Below, one piece after another: positions 34,667 to 43,267 of a stretch of 64,000 nt of DNA; positions within the stretch are counted from its first letter, which is position 1, and each line of letters begins with the position of its first letter. Position numbers and translations under genes: made by a program. The stretch is taken from assembly GCA_046347475.1 (NCBI GenBank), contig JAXMGD010000001.1:248001-312000 (forward strand), written 5' to 3'. This DNA comes from CAMCXE01 sp046347475. GTDB lineage: Bacteria > Pseudomonadota > Gammaproteobacteria > Pseudomonadales > Cellvibrionaceae. The notes under the pieces were generated by a model. It was not told where the DNA came from and did no database searches. It saw only the letters and a program-made list of their open reading frames with translations.

Positions 34667-35137
34667 ATGCTCAAAACACATTGTCTGCAACGCGGTTTTT
34701 CTCTAATCGAACTACTGGTGGCCATCGCGATCGTCGGCATCCTTGCTGCCATTGCAGTCCCTAATTACTCAAAATTTATCCTTCGCGGTGAGGCGGACGC
34801 CGCCTATGGTGACCTGCAGGCCTTAAGCCTTGCTCTTGAAGGGCGCTTTAGGCGGATCCTGAGTTATCCCGCTACCGCTGCGACCACGACATCTGCTGTT
34901 AAAGAATTAGTAACCAGTTGGGGGCCCTCGAGCAAACCCGCGACATTTGGTTTTGAATACAAGTTGGTCGATCAAGCAAGTGGCAAGTACCAAGTAAGTG
35001 CCGTGGGCCAAACCACCGGAAAGTTTAAGGAGTGCACCTTAATACTCGAGGTCTTGCGCGGTGCCGCAACCCGCTACTGCGACGAACCAACCAAATGCCC
35101 TGTAACCTGTACCAAGCTGCCGGCAGCGGCACAGTAG
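34667..35137 (+). CDS. Type IV pilin-like protein (PilE/PilA type), cassette 2
   Basis: The protein has 156 residues. AAGGGG lies six bases before the ATG. The prepilin motif is QRGFSLIELLVAIAIVGILA with Glu +5. It closely parallels the cassette 1 pilin in length and in LQALSLALEGRFRR, CTLILEV, RYC and a terminal Cys pair. Third-codon positions use more A/T than in cassette 1. It starts the second five-gene run, which repeats the order of cassette 1 exactly. Confidence 0.88.
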   Translation: MLKTHCLQRGFSLIELLVAIAIVGILAAIAVPNYSKFILRGEADAAYGDLQALSLALEGRFRRILSYPATAATTTSAVKELVTSWGPSSKPATFGFEYKLVDQASGKYQVSAVGQTTGKFKECTLILEVLRGAATRYCDEPTKCPVTCTKLPAAAQ

Positions 35138-35151
35138 CGAGTCGGTCGAGT

Positions 35152-35763
35152 ATGAATTGCAAGCGTGGCTTTTCCCTGGTGGAGCTGTTAGTCGTGTTAG
35201 CGGTGGTGGCGTTTTTAGCCTTTGTCACCGCGCCCTTAGCCTCCGGTTGGATTCGCAACGCGCAACTGGAAAAAGACTTCGCTGGTGTGCAGCGCGCCTT
35301 GGGAACCACTAAAGCGCTAGCCATGCGCAATAGCCAAGGTATGGCCGCTGGCGAAAACCCAGCACCCAACACGGCATTCCCTGCTGCATCTATTGCAGCT
35401 GCCTTGTGCCGCAAAGGTGATGGGATTTATGTTGCCAGCGCCCCCACAACCCCACTGAACTGCTCCGGTTCAGATTGGAATAACAAGGACAAGGGCGCCA
35501 AGCCGCTATATCAGATGGGGCAGGATGTATCCATCACCTTTGGCAATAACACAGCATTTTGCGGTGCTCTTTTCGATGTGCGTGGGCGCGTGCGTCTATG
35601 TTCGGGAGACCCCTGCACCACATGCAATAGTTCATTCGACCCCACTACTGGCATCAACCTAGTGGTAAAAGGCGCTGATGTATTTAAGGACCCTGCTGCA
35701 GCCGACAAGGAAACAGCTAAATCCGATCCTAAAGACCAGACCAATATTATTCGGGCGTTTTGA
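35152..35763 (+). CDS. FimT/GspH-like minor pseudopilin, cassette 2
   Basis: The protein has 203 residues from ATG 35152; the longer frame lacks a prepilin leader. The motif KRGFSLVELLVVLAVVAFLA (Glu +5) and WIRNAQLEKDFAGVQRALGT define the family. Compared with the cassette 1 copy it has a roughly 15-residue insertion in the middle (GDGIYVASAPTTPLNC region). The Cys block CGALFDVRGRVRLCSGDPC and the IIRAF ending are conserved. It probably participates in the same pilus or tip complex as its neighbours. Confidence 0.88.
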   Translation: MNCKRGFSLVELLVVLAVVAFLAFVTAPLASGWIRNAQLEKDFAGVQRALGTTKALAMRNSQGMAAGENPAPNTAFPAASIAAALCRKGDGIYVASAPTTPLNCSGSDWNNKDKGAKPLYQMGQDVSITFGNNTAFCGALFDVRGRVRLCSGDPCTTCNSSFDPTTGINLVVKGADVFKDPAAADKETAKSDPKDQTNIIRAF

Positions 35764-35764
35764 T

Positions 35765-36187
35765 ATGCGTAGCCTAAATCAACAAAAAGGGGATTTCTTA
35801 ATTGAGGCCATGATAGGAACTCTAATTACCGCTTTGGTGAGTTTGGGAACCTTGGCCATCACCTCACATGTAATGCTTACCCAGGAAGATATGGCCCGCC
35901 AAGAGGCGATTGTGAATGGCTTGCGTGAACATCTGTATTCACCCAAGGCTTCCTGTGTTCCCGTCGGTGGGGAATTCGTTCCAGCCACTGGGAAAATTAA
36001 CCTGCCTGGTGGAACGAAAGATGTATCGAGCCAATGTGCAGCCCATAATGAAATTTACTCAATCAACGGCAAAAACTATCCGGTTGAATTAAATATTGTG
36101 GCATCGTCCTTGACTATTATTGGTCCTAAAAGTGAAGAAATCGAATATGGCTTAGGTTTAAAAAACCCTGAAAAGGCAGTCAAATAA
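35765..36187 (+). CDS. PilV-like minor pilin, cassette 2
   Basis: The protein has 140 residues, starting one base after the FimT-like stop. The motif QKGDFLIEAMIGTLITALVS is nearly identical to cassette 1, including Asp +1 and Glu +5. After the helix, MLTQEDMARQEAIVNGLREHL aligns with the cassette 1 protein, while the C-terminal domain has diverged beyond easy alignment. It keeps two Cys. The stop TAA overlaps the next ATG by one base (TAATG). Confidence 0.82.
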   Translation: MRSLNQQKGDFLIEAMIGTLITALVSLGTLAITSHVMLTQEDMARQEAIVNGLREHLYSPKASCVPVGGEFVPATGKINLPGGTKDVSSQCAAHNEIYSINGKNYPVELNIVASSLTIIGPKSEEIEYGLGLKNPEKAVK

Positions 36188-36912
36188 TGAAGAGTGCACG
36201 CCAAAGCGGTGCGACCCTTATCAGCCTTATGGTGGGCATGGTGGTATCCATGTTGGCCATTTTGGCCAGTATTTCTATGTTCCATGATTTGGTTAGAACC
36301 GCCGCAGAAGCCAAAACCGATGCGCGCCATGAAGGTGATATTTCCCTCGCTGTTCTGCGCCTTGACCAAGAAATTCTCTCAGCTGGATTTGATATGGGGC
36401 GCGCACCTACGGACAACAAAAACCTGGATTTTTTGGCTCAACCTGAGGATAAGGTGGCAGCGCCGGGTGAGTCGCGCATGGCCTGGCGGTATAAAAATGG
36501 TGCCCAATATGTGTGTAAGCGCGCGCTATCGCGCCGCGATACTGATACCTATGTGCTTGAGCTGTTTGAAATGAAACTTGGTGATTGCACCAAAGATACT
36601 GATTTAGCAGCAGAAATTATTAAGAACGACAAGTGGGTAACACCCGCTGAAGAGCTAGCGCGAGTTCAGTTGCAGGACTTGCAAAAAGCAATTGCTTTTA
36701 AAAGTCCATTAATTACATTTGATACTACCGCTGATGGGGCCTGTGCACCTTTTGGCGCGGCACCGCAGGTTGTTGCTCCTGCGGTTGCACCGAAACACCC
36801 GTTGGTGCAGTTAAATGCTTTTGACCCGGCGATGGTCTACAGCTTTGATGCGGGCGCCCCGCCTATGCCGCGCCCTCACACTATTTGTTTAATCAATATT
36901 GTTGTCCCTTAG
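36187..36912 (+). CDS. PilW-like minor pilin lacking Glu +5, cassette 2
   Basis: The protein has 241 residues. Its mature N-terminus ATLISLMVGMVVSMLAILAS again has Ser at +5. EAKTDARHEGDISLAVLRLDQEILSAGFDMGRAP matches cassette 1 closely, then the domain diverges, and RPHTICLINIV recalls RPHSLCLANIF. Conservation of the Ser in both copies and of the start overlap supports a functional, not decayed, gene. Confidence 0.82.
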   Translation: MKSARQSGATLISLMVGMVVSMLAILASISMFHDLVRTAAEAKTDARHEGDISLAVLRLDQEILSAGFDMGRAPTDNKNLDFLAQPEDKVAAPGESRMAWRYKNGAQYVCKRALSRRDTDTYVLELFEMKLGDCTKDTDLAAEIIKNDKWVTPAEELARVQLQDLQKAIAFKSPLITFDTTADGACAPFGAAPQVVAPAVAPKHPLVQLNAFDPAMVYSFDAGAPPMPRPHTICLINIVVP

Positions 36913-36935
36913 CCTTACGTTCGCGAGCTAATTCC

Positions 36936-39290
36936 ATGCGTATAAAATCATTTAACCATCAACGGGGCGCCGCCACCATTCTAATGTCCGTACTGGTGGG
37001 CTTTAGTATCACCGCCATGGGCCTTGCCGTGATGATGGGCGTGCAAAGCGCGCAGGATAAACAAATTACCGCTCAAGCTCAGGTTAATGCGCAAGGTATT
37101 GCGTGGGCAGGCAGTGAAGCATTTCGCCAAATATTGGCTGCAATGCCGGATGCTGAATTAAAAAAACTCACAGCAGATAGCGCGATTACCGACGCTAATG
37201 ATGGCAAAAATAAACTGCGACCAGACATTCTTTCTATCAATGAGGTGCCAGCCGCCGGAGCTGTCAAGGCGCATAAAGAAATTATTGTAAATTTCGCCGC
37301 TCAGGATACGAATGCGCAGGTGGGCACAAATTTACAGGTAGTTTATAACGTTTTTTCAGGTGCTGGGCGCCCTAAAATTCCGCCGCCAACAGTAGTTGTG
37401 TTTAATGACAACGGCAAGCTTGAAGGCACTGTTGATATTCGCAACCCTGAGGGTAAGTCAGAGGTGCTTACGGTTAATGGCAAGGTGAACGCCACCTCAA
37501 AAATAACTGGAATCTCTGCAATTTTTGCCACCGGCGATGTTGTGCTTCGTGACAACCAAGTTCGAGAAATCAAGACCAACGGCACTGTAACACTAGGCGG
37601 CAGCGCACAGGTTACTGATGAATTAGTGGGCCGCGCTGGCGTAAACATTGAAGAGGGCTATGCCGGGTCAGTTAAATCCAACGGTGATATTTTCTACAAG
37701 CCCAGCCGCCCGAAAAACGTTGCTGCAGCGGTTCGCCCGGAAGTTAAAGAAGTGGTAGGCAACTCAGTTACCATCACTAATCAGCATAATACCAACTTTC
37801 TCGCTGTGCGCAGTAAAACCACGGCGAGTTTGAGTGGTAATTGCGATTCAGATAGCTGTTATCAAGCGGTAGAAGCCGGCGGCGCGCTTACAATTAATTT
37901 AGATAAGGCAAATACGGCTGCGAGCGCTGAGCGAATTAATTGTAGCGCTGCAAACCAGCTTCCCGTTACCCGCGCAACCGCGCCCGTTTTTAACTCTAGC
38001 TGTGGCAGCGGCGCTAAAATGCAACTGCAAAAACCGTCCTTGCTGCCCATTAATTATATCGAGGAATACAGTTTGGAACCCCGGCCAATCGATGTCTGGG
38101 ATAGCGAAAAAGACGTCAATTATCTGATTAGAATTGTTGCCGCGAGGGTGGGTAATGCAAGTGTAACTCGTACACTGGTCACCGTAAAAAATGTCAAACG
38201 CACCGATAAAACTGGCGCACTTGACGGCGAATACGAGTTTGTCGGGTCTGATAAGCAAAACACCACCGGCTATTTGTGCCCATTGGATAACAAGGGAGTG
38301 CAATTGAGTAATTGCGCGAAAGATTTAGTATTTTGTACCAATGGCTGCTGGGAACCAGAAAGTAAGGTGGCGCCAGCTACGCAGTTCAATGTGAAAGGAT
38401 TTGTTGCGCCGGGGGTTATTCTATTTGATGGAAATGTTGTGCTTAAGGGAAAAGATGGCGGCGGCAATAATATTTCAGCTGCATCTTTATTAGCATCGGG
38501 TTTTATTCGCACTGAGGGTGACGTAAAGTCAGTGGCGCTCAATTTCGCGGGCCCCAAGGGCCGCTCCGTGACCATTCCTAAACCGGATGATGGCAATCCC
38601 ATAGTAGAATCCCGAGCCAAGGTTACCGTTGCACTTCCGGGCGTTTGCGAAAATCTGCCAGATAAAGCTCTTAATTTAATTCCCTCTAACTTTTGCGAAG
38701 AGGGAAAATATAATTCCACAACCGCCGATAATCTTGGCAATGTCGCTTTGATGGCGGGTGGTGCTGGCGGCGCTGGTACAGCGGATAAAAAAATTACTAC
38801 CACCGAGGCTGCTTATGTTGAATCAGATAAGGCTGAGGAAAGCAGTGAGATGGAAAAGGAGGCCAATGGCCGCAATCGTGTTACGCGTACCAAGATAGTC
38901 CCAGATGCCGTCAGCGGCAAAACCTTCACCACGGTTTTAACCGATTTTTATAAGGGAGGTGATATTCAGATTGCTGCTAAAAATGTGGTATTTGGCTCTG
39001 TGTTGGCAGGTAATATTTTCCGCTCAGAAGGCCAAAGTAATCTATATGGGTATCTTGTTTCCTCCTCCTTGGCCAAGGCGCCCACACCCGCAATAGGAGC
39101 TCCAGCATTTAATTATGGGGGGCTGGGTTTAGTTGAAAATCAGCTTACATCACAAACCCTAATTGACCGCACGATAGAGAGTGAATACTACCGGCCAGAG
39201 GAGTTGCCTGGTGGTGGGGGCGGGAGCGATGAAGGTAATGAGGGGGCTGGTGCGGAGCGCGTAAAGGTTGTGCGCGCACGATACTTATAG
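36936..39290 (+). CDS. Giant PilX-like protein with large repetitive ectodomain, cassette 2
   Basis: The protein has 784 residues from ATG 36936. The N-terminus HQRGAATILMSVLVGFSITA and AQVNAQGIAWAGSEAFRQIL match the cassette 1 protein strongly. A strand-rich central part (VNGKVNATSKITGISAIFATGD in two pieces, IKTNGTVTLGGSAQVTDELVG) suggests the same beta-solenoid. Shared landmarks are IDVWD(S)EK, LVTVKNVKR, YLCPLDNKG, FCTNGCW, IPSNFC, GNVALMAGG and GGDIQIAAKNVVFGSVLAGN. The last residues KVVRARYL mirror VRVLRSRYL of cassette 1. Charge is higher here (many Lys/Glu), so surface properties differ. A secreted pilus-tip adhesin is the inference; no PilY1 gene is present to fill that role. Confidence 0.78.
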   Translation: MRIKSFNHQRGAATILMSVLVGFSITAMGLAVMMGVQSAQDKQITAQAQVNAQGIAWAGSEAFRQILAAMPDAELKKLTADSAITDANDGKNKLRPDILSINEVPAAGAVKAHKEIIVNFAAQDTNAQVGTNLQVVYNVFSGAGRPKIPPPTVVVFNDNGKLEGTVDIRNPEGKSEVLTVNGKVNATSKITGISAIFATGDVVLRDNQVREIKTNGTVTLGGSAQVTDELVGRAGVNIEEGYAGSVKSNGDIFYKPSRPKNVAAAVRPEVKEVVGNSVTITNQHNTNFLAVRSKTTASLSGNCDSDSCYQAVEAGGALTINLDKANTAASAERINCSAANQLPVTRATAPVFNSSCGSGAKMQLQKPSLLPINYIEEYSLEPRPIDVWDSEKDVNYLIRIVAARVGNASVTRTLVTVKNVKRTDKTGALDGEYEFVGSDKQNTTGYLCPLDNKGVQLSNCAKDLVFCTNGCWEPESKVAPATQFNVKGFVAPGVILFDGNVVLKGKDGGGNNISAASLLASGFIRTEGDVKSVALNFAGPKGRSVTIPKPDDGNPIVESRAKVTVALPGVCENLPDKALNLIPSNFCEEGKYNSTTADNLGNVALMAGGAGGAGTADKKITTTEAAYVESDKAEESSEMEKEANGRNRVTRTKIVPDAVSGKTFTTVLTDFYKGGDIQIAAKNVVFGSVLAGNIFRSEGQSNLYGYLVSSSLAKAPTPAIGAPAFNYGGLGLVENQLTSQTLIDRTIESEYYRPEELPGGGGGSDEGNEGAGAERVKVVRARYL

Positions 39291-39747
39291 TATCCACTCA
39301 AAAAAAGCTCTTTTCAGAATGCTCGCAGTAGCCCTACGTTGGCTATCTTAAGCTGAAATACATCTCGTCGTGTACCAGATGCGGGTGATTTATTGACCCG
39401 GCGAAATTTAGCATATGGTTAATAATTGCGGCATGGATGTCGAGGCCGCGGAGTCGTCGCCAGCGCCGCTTATACTGGAGCGAAGACCAATTAGAGCACT
39501 AGGGTATATTTTGCCGCCGGGTTAACAGCCAAACCATTTTTACTCTGGCGGCAGAATCGGAACGTCTTGAGTAGGCAGTTCCTCAGTGTTAGAAATCTCC
39601 CGTCGAGCGCAGCATAATAATCTGGTTCGATCGCTTGCAATTTGTGAATAAGGGATCTGTATTAATACATGGTTTGTATGCGTACAACCCCCTTTCTAAC
39701 GCTTCTATACAGATCGCAATTAGTGTTTTAACCAGTCCTCTTATTGT
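39291..39747. other. Intergenic region between pilin cassette 2 and prohibitin-like gene
   Basis: 457 bp between convergent genes. No reading frame with a start signal fits, and no T-run hairpin was found. The plus-strand frame 39635-40039 is antisense to the prohibitin-like gene. Confidence 0.45.
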
Positions 39748-40632
39748 CTATTTCGTCGATATAAACGGTACAGTCGCATTCGGCAGCATGGTGCTGGGTA
39801 ATTTCCCATCCCATTTCTCTGCAGTTACTAATTCAATTAAAGCAGCATTATTTTTTAAGGCTTCGCTGCGTGCGGTAATAGCTTTTGCCTCTGCCTCACC
39901 TTTTAATCGAATTCCTTCGGCTTCTGCGCGTGCCTGTGCTTCTATGGCGTCTGCTTGGGCCTTGGCTTGGGTTACTTTAATTTCAGCTAACACACGCTCT
40001 TTTGCCAGATTCTGTTTTTCTTTTTCGACCAGTACCTGAGCTAACATACGCTCTTCAACTGAATGTTCATATTGGGCGGAAAAATCAATGTTTTCTATTT
40101 GTACCGAGGTAATGACGACCGGCCCCTCGATATTTTGAATAATACGAGTGTTGACATCTGCGCCCAGTTTTTCCCGCTCTTGAATGGCCAGGCTTGCGGT
40201 GTATTTGCCGAAGGTTTCCTTAAATCCTTCTGTGGCTTTAGGTTGAATCAAACGTTCGACAATCCCCTGTTCACCGCCGTAACGGCTAAAGGCTTCATCT
40301 ACTTTGTCAGACATCAGGCGGTAAGAAATCGAAATGCGTGTGGTAGCAAGTTGTTGGTCGAAACTGTAGGTGGGTAATTCCAGGCGGGCAATATTGTCTC
40401 GCACGCTAATTTTAACGATGGAGTCAATAAAGGGAATTTTAAGCCCGAAACCCGGTTCGGCCGTGCCCACCAGGGAGCCATTGCGCAGAATTACTGCCCT
40501 GTAGCCTTCTGATACTGTATAAAAACTTTGCATGCCTAGTGCGATGATAAAAATGCCTGCACCGATAACTAAGGCAAAGCTTGCGCCTGTCTTACCGGTG
40601 TTCGGGGTATTGGTAACAATTTTTCCTAGCAT
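39748..40632 (-). CDS. Prohibitin-type SPFH membrane protein
   Basis: The protein has 294 residues. A membrane helix (about 18-40) precedes the SPFH domain: FYTVSEGYRAVILRNGSLVG, EPGFGLKIPFIDSIVKISVRD (in two parts) and TRISISYRLM. The long charged Ala/Glu/Lys coiled coil (about 205-265) includes ALVEKEKQN-like repeats. The layout matches the bacterial prohibitin-homologue family rather than HflC. Such proteins form membrane rings with possible protease-modulating roles. It is transcribed alone on the minus strand. Confidence 0.88.
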   Translation of the reverse strand: MLGKIVTNTPNTGKTGASFALVIGAGIFIIALGMQSFYTVSEGYRAVILRNGSLVGTAEPGFGLKIPFIDSIVKISVRDNIARLELPTYSFDQQLATTRISISYRLMSDKVDEAFSRYGGEQGIVERLIQPKATEGFKETFGKYTASLAIQEREKLGADVNTRIIQNIEGPVVITSVQIENIDFSAQYEHSVEERMLAQVLVEKEKQNLAKERVLAEIKVTQAKAQADAIEAQARAEAEGIRLKGEAEAKAITARSEALKNNAALIELVTAEKWDGKLPSTMLPNATVPFISTK

Positions 40633-40873
40633 TATTGTGCTCCTCAGAAGATGGTATGTGGGTTAAATATACACTGAGTCGCTTACCAAGGGCGATGTTT
40701 GATCTCAATTTCGATTTGAGGCTGTGCTCATTTAACCTGGCCTACGATTTACATAAAATGAGCCGGTTGAAAACGTGCTTTGGCTGCTTGACCGCTCATC
40801 GAAATAATACCTTATTCGTCCTGGCTGCACTTGCTCTCTTGCTGAAACTAAAGAATAGACAGAATTTCAGATA

Positions 40874-40966
40874 CGCCGTGAATACAACTCTGTAGGCTCG
40901 TCAAAAATATTTCTCTTATTGACGGCCTAAAATCCTGTGTATTCCTTACTTCCGTAACGCAAGTAT
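40874..40966. repeat. Dispersed palindromic repeat family R5, copy a
   Basis: CGCCGTGAATACA starts the unit, GTAGGCTCGTCAAAAA and TTGACGGCCT form the inner dyad, and TGTGTATTCCTTACTTCCGT ends it. A second copy is at 54299-54380. Otherwise the 439-bp gap 40633-41071 is empty. Confidence 0.72.
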
Positions 40967-41071
40967 TGCGGAGTGTGCCCTTAAAATAATCATTGCTGCG
41001 CACAACCTTTGTTGCAATGGTCAATGCATTTAAATGGCCTTGTTAACCTATTGCTAAAATTCGCTGGGTTG

Positions 41072-41548
41072 CTAGTGTTCGTCCCATATGGGCGAGCGAA
41101 AAAATTGTTCGATAACTTCTTTGCGAAAACCTTTTTTGGCTAGGTGGCATTGTTGCTGGTAGCGCTCTTGGCTTGTTTTGGGTTGGGTATTAAATTTTTT
41201 GCGCCACATGCGCTCCAGTTGTATGTGTTCCTGTTCTTGGATGCTGTTATCTTGGGTCATTTGATTAATTCCCTCCTGGTTAATGCCTTTTTGCCGCAGC
41301 TCTAATTTAATCCTGTTTAGGCCGTAGCCGCGCTGCAAGCGACTTGTGATAAAACTTTCGGTAAAACGCTCATCGGACTGATAATTATCCTGTGCAAGGC
41401 GCGCCAGCGTCTCCTCGATGGTTAAGAGTGCTTCAGCGCCAAAGCGACGCACTAACTTTTGTTTTAGCTCAGCTTTAGAGTGTTCCCGCCGGGATAACAG
41501 CATTATGGCGTAGGGATAAATAGAGGATGTGGCGGGTTTATGTTCCAT
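41072..41548 (-). CDS. recX: Regulatory protein RecX
   Basis: The protein has 158 residues. RecX three-helix repeats are visible: YAIMLLSRREHSKAELKQKL, LAQDNYQSDERFTESFITSR and GYGLNRIKLELRQKGI. RecX modulates RecA filaments. AAGG lies eight bases before the ATG. It follows recA on the same strand but 528 bp away, an unusually large gap for this pair, so an independent promoter or a long intergenic insertion is likely. Confidence 0.92.
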   Translation of the reverse strand: MEHKPATSSIYPYAIMLLSRREHSKAELKQKLVRRFGAEALLTIEETLARLAQDNYQSDERFTESFITSRLQRGYGLNRIKLELRQKGINQEGINQMTQDNSIQEQEHIQLERMWRKKFNTQPKTSQERYQQQCHLAKKGFRKEVIEQFFRSPIWDEH

Positions 41549-41760
41549 TGATAAGCCTTTTTCGAGGGGCGATCATGGCGGTGACAAGAGAAAATACACG
41601 TTGAACGGCTAGTCGAAGCGCTCTCTCGCAGCTTTATGTTTTTGGTAGGGTGTCCCGAATCTAAATTTGTCTGGCAAACATTTCTCAGACTATATTTTTC
41701 CGGGCCTCCTTAACTATCTTTGCCTGAATGGGGGTTCAAATAAATGTTTGAATCTAGGTC

Positions 41761-41798
41761 GCAGTTGCAGTTGCAGTTGCAGTTGCAGTTGCAGTTGC
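41761..41798. repeat. Hexanucleotide tandem repeat (GCAGTT)6
   Basis: Six perfect copies of GCAGTT plus two bases lie in the recA-recX gap (41549-42076). As a short-period microsatellite it could vary in length between strains. Nothing else in the gap is recognised. Confidence 0.9.
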
Positions 41799-42076
41799 CA
41801 CTCCCTCAAATTCATCCTTTAATCCTAGTCGGTGCGGCACGAGAAGTCTAAATGCTTATTTCCATTTCTTTGCTCGGTGAGTGACACCGAATTATTGGAT
41901 GCCAAATAGTGGTGCTTAGGAGCGATAATACTAGGATTTACATTTTTCGCCGACCTCACCGCAGCAGGTCTGTTCGCGGTGTTGGCTGCAGCGGGTTTAC
42001 GTCCTTGTAAACACGCGAGTTATTTTTTGATATTAAATAAGCTGTACTGTGCTAAAAATATTTTTAAAACTGCCGC

Positions 42077-43117
42077 TTACATTTCTTCCTCGGCAAAGTC
42101 CTCGGCACTGGTGGTGGTTAAGCCTGCGCCGCTGCCGAGCATTTCGGCTTTAATGCGCTCTTCTAGGCTTTGGGCAAGCTCCGGGTGCTCGCGTAAATAT
42201 TGGATAGCGTTTTGTTTGCCTTGGCCGATTTTTTCACCTTGGCAGCTATACCAAGCGCCCGCTTTGTCGATCATGCCGAGTTTTACGCCGTAATCGACCA
42301 CTTCACCTAAGCGGTTAATGCCTTGGCCATAGAGAATTTGAAATTCCGCTTGTTTGAAGGGGGGGGCCACTTTGTTTTTTACCACCTTGACGCGGGTTTC
42401 CGAACCGGTAACTTCTTCGCCTTCTTTTACTGAGCCGGTGCGGCGAATATCCAGGCGTACCGACGCGTAGAATTTTAATGCGTTGCCGCCGGTAGTGGTC
42501 TCAGGGTTGCCGAACATAACGCCGATTTTCATACGAATTTGGTTAATGAAAATACACAAGCAATTAGCGTTTTTAATGTTGCCGGTAATTTTGCGCAGGG
42601 CTTGCGACATGAGGCGGGCTTGTAAGCCTACGTGGTGATCGCCCATTTCGCCTTCAATTTCGGCCTTAGGTGTTAAGGCGGCGACTGAGTCGACTACCAA
42701 CACATCAACAGCGCCAGAGCGCACCAACATGTCGGCTACTTCGAGGGCTTGTTCACCGTTATCCGGCTGGGAAACGATGAGTTCGTCTACGTTTACACCG
42801 AGTTTTTCCGCATAGATAGGGTCGAGAGCGTGCTCGGCATCGATAAAGGCGCAGGTGCCGCCTTTGCGTTGAGCTTCAGCGATTACTTGTAAGGTGAGGG
42901 TGGTTTTACCCGAGGATTCCGGACCGTAGATTTCAACGATACGCCCTTTGGGGAGGCCGCCGATACCGAGTGCGACATCAAGACCCAGCGAGCCGGTGGA
43001 GATAGCCGGGATATTGACCTTTTCACGATCGCCCATGCGCATTACGGTACCTTTGCCGAATTGACGGTCGATTTGTGACAGGGCAGCTTGTAGGGCTTTT
43101 TCTTTATTGGCGTCCAT
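42077..43117 (-). CDS. recA: Recombinase RecA
   Basis: The protein has 346 residues. The start MDANKEKALQAALSQI at ATG 43117 has GAGGA upstream at good spacing; the longer frame reads the regulatory region. Motifs are Walker A GPESSGKTTL, Walker B VLVVDSVAAL, the L2 loop region NPETTTGGNALKFYASVRLD (20 residues) and the C-terminal acidic tail FAEEEM. It catalyses strand exchange and LexA self-cleavage. Two LexA-type boxes lie about 90-125 bp upstream. recX follows downstream. Confidence 0.98.
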   Translation of the reverse strand: MDANKEKALQAALSQIDRQFGKGTVMRMGDREKVNIPAISTGSLGLDVALGIGGLPKGRIVEIYGPESSGKTTLTLQVIAEAQRKGGTCAFIDAEHALDPIYAEKLGVNVDELIVSQPDNGEQALEVADMLVRSGAVDVLVVDSVAALTPKAEIEGEMGDHHVGLQARLMSQALRKITGNIKNANCLCIFINQIRMKIGVMFGNPETTTGGNALKFYASVRLDIRRTGSVKEGEEVTGSETRVKVVKNKVAPPFKQAEFQILYGQGINRLGEVVDYGVKLGMIDKAGAWYSCQGEKIGQGKQNAIQYLREHPELAQSLEERIKAEMLGSGAGLTTTSAEDFAEEEM

Positions 43118-43207
43118 AAAATCCTCAATAGGCGGCGTGGGATGGGCATAGCGAAGGGCAGGGCGTTTTGCCTGCTCGGTTGATAGTTTTAATTTATTAT
43201 AAAAATA

Positions 43208-43242
43208 CTGTATGCGCAACCAGTTAGTGTAAATTTATACAG
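43208..43242. promoter_or_regulatory. Two LexA (SOS) boxes upstream of recA
   Basis: CTG-N10-CAG at 43208-43223 (TACTGTATGCGCAACCAGTT) matches the gammaproteobacterial LexA consensus. A second, near-consensus GTG-N10-CAG at 43227-43242 is AT-rich in the middle like the strong E. coli boxes. Together they predict SOS control of recA. Confidence 0.75.
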
Positions 43243-43267
43243 TTATTTTTTCGGTATGAAAAATGGC

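Noticed and set aside
41761..41798. CRISPR-like repetition
   Set aside because: The unit is only six bases with no spacers; it is a microsatellite.
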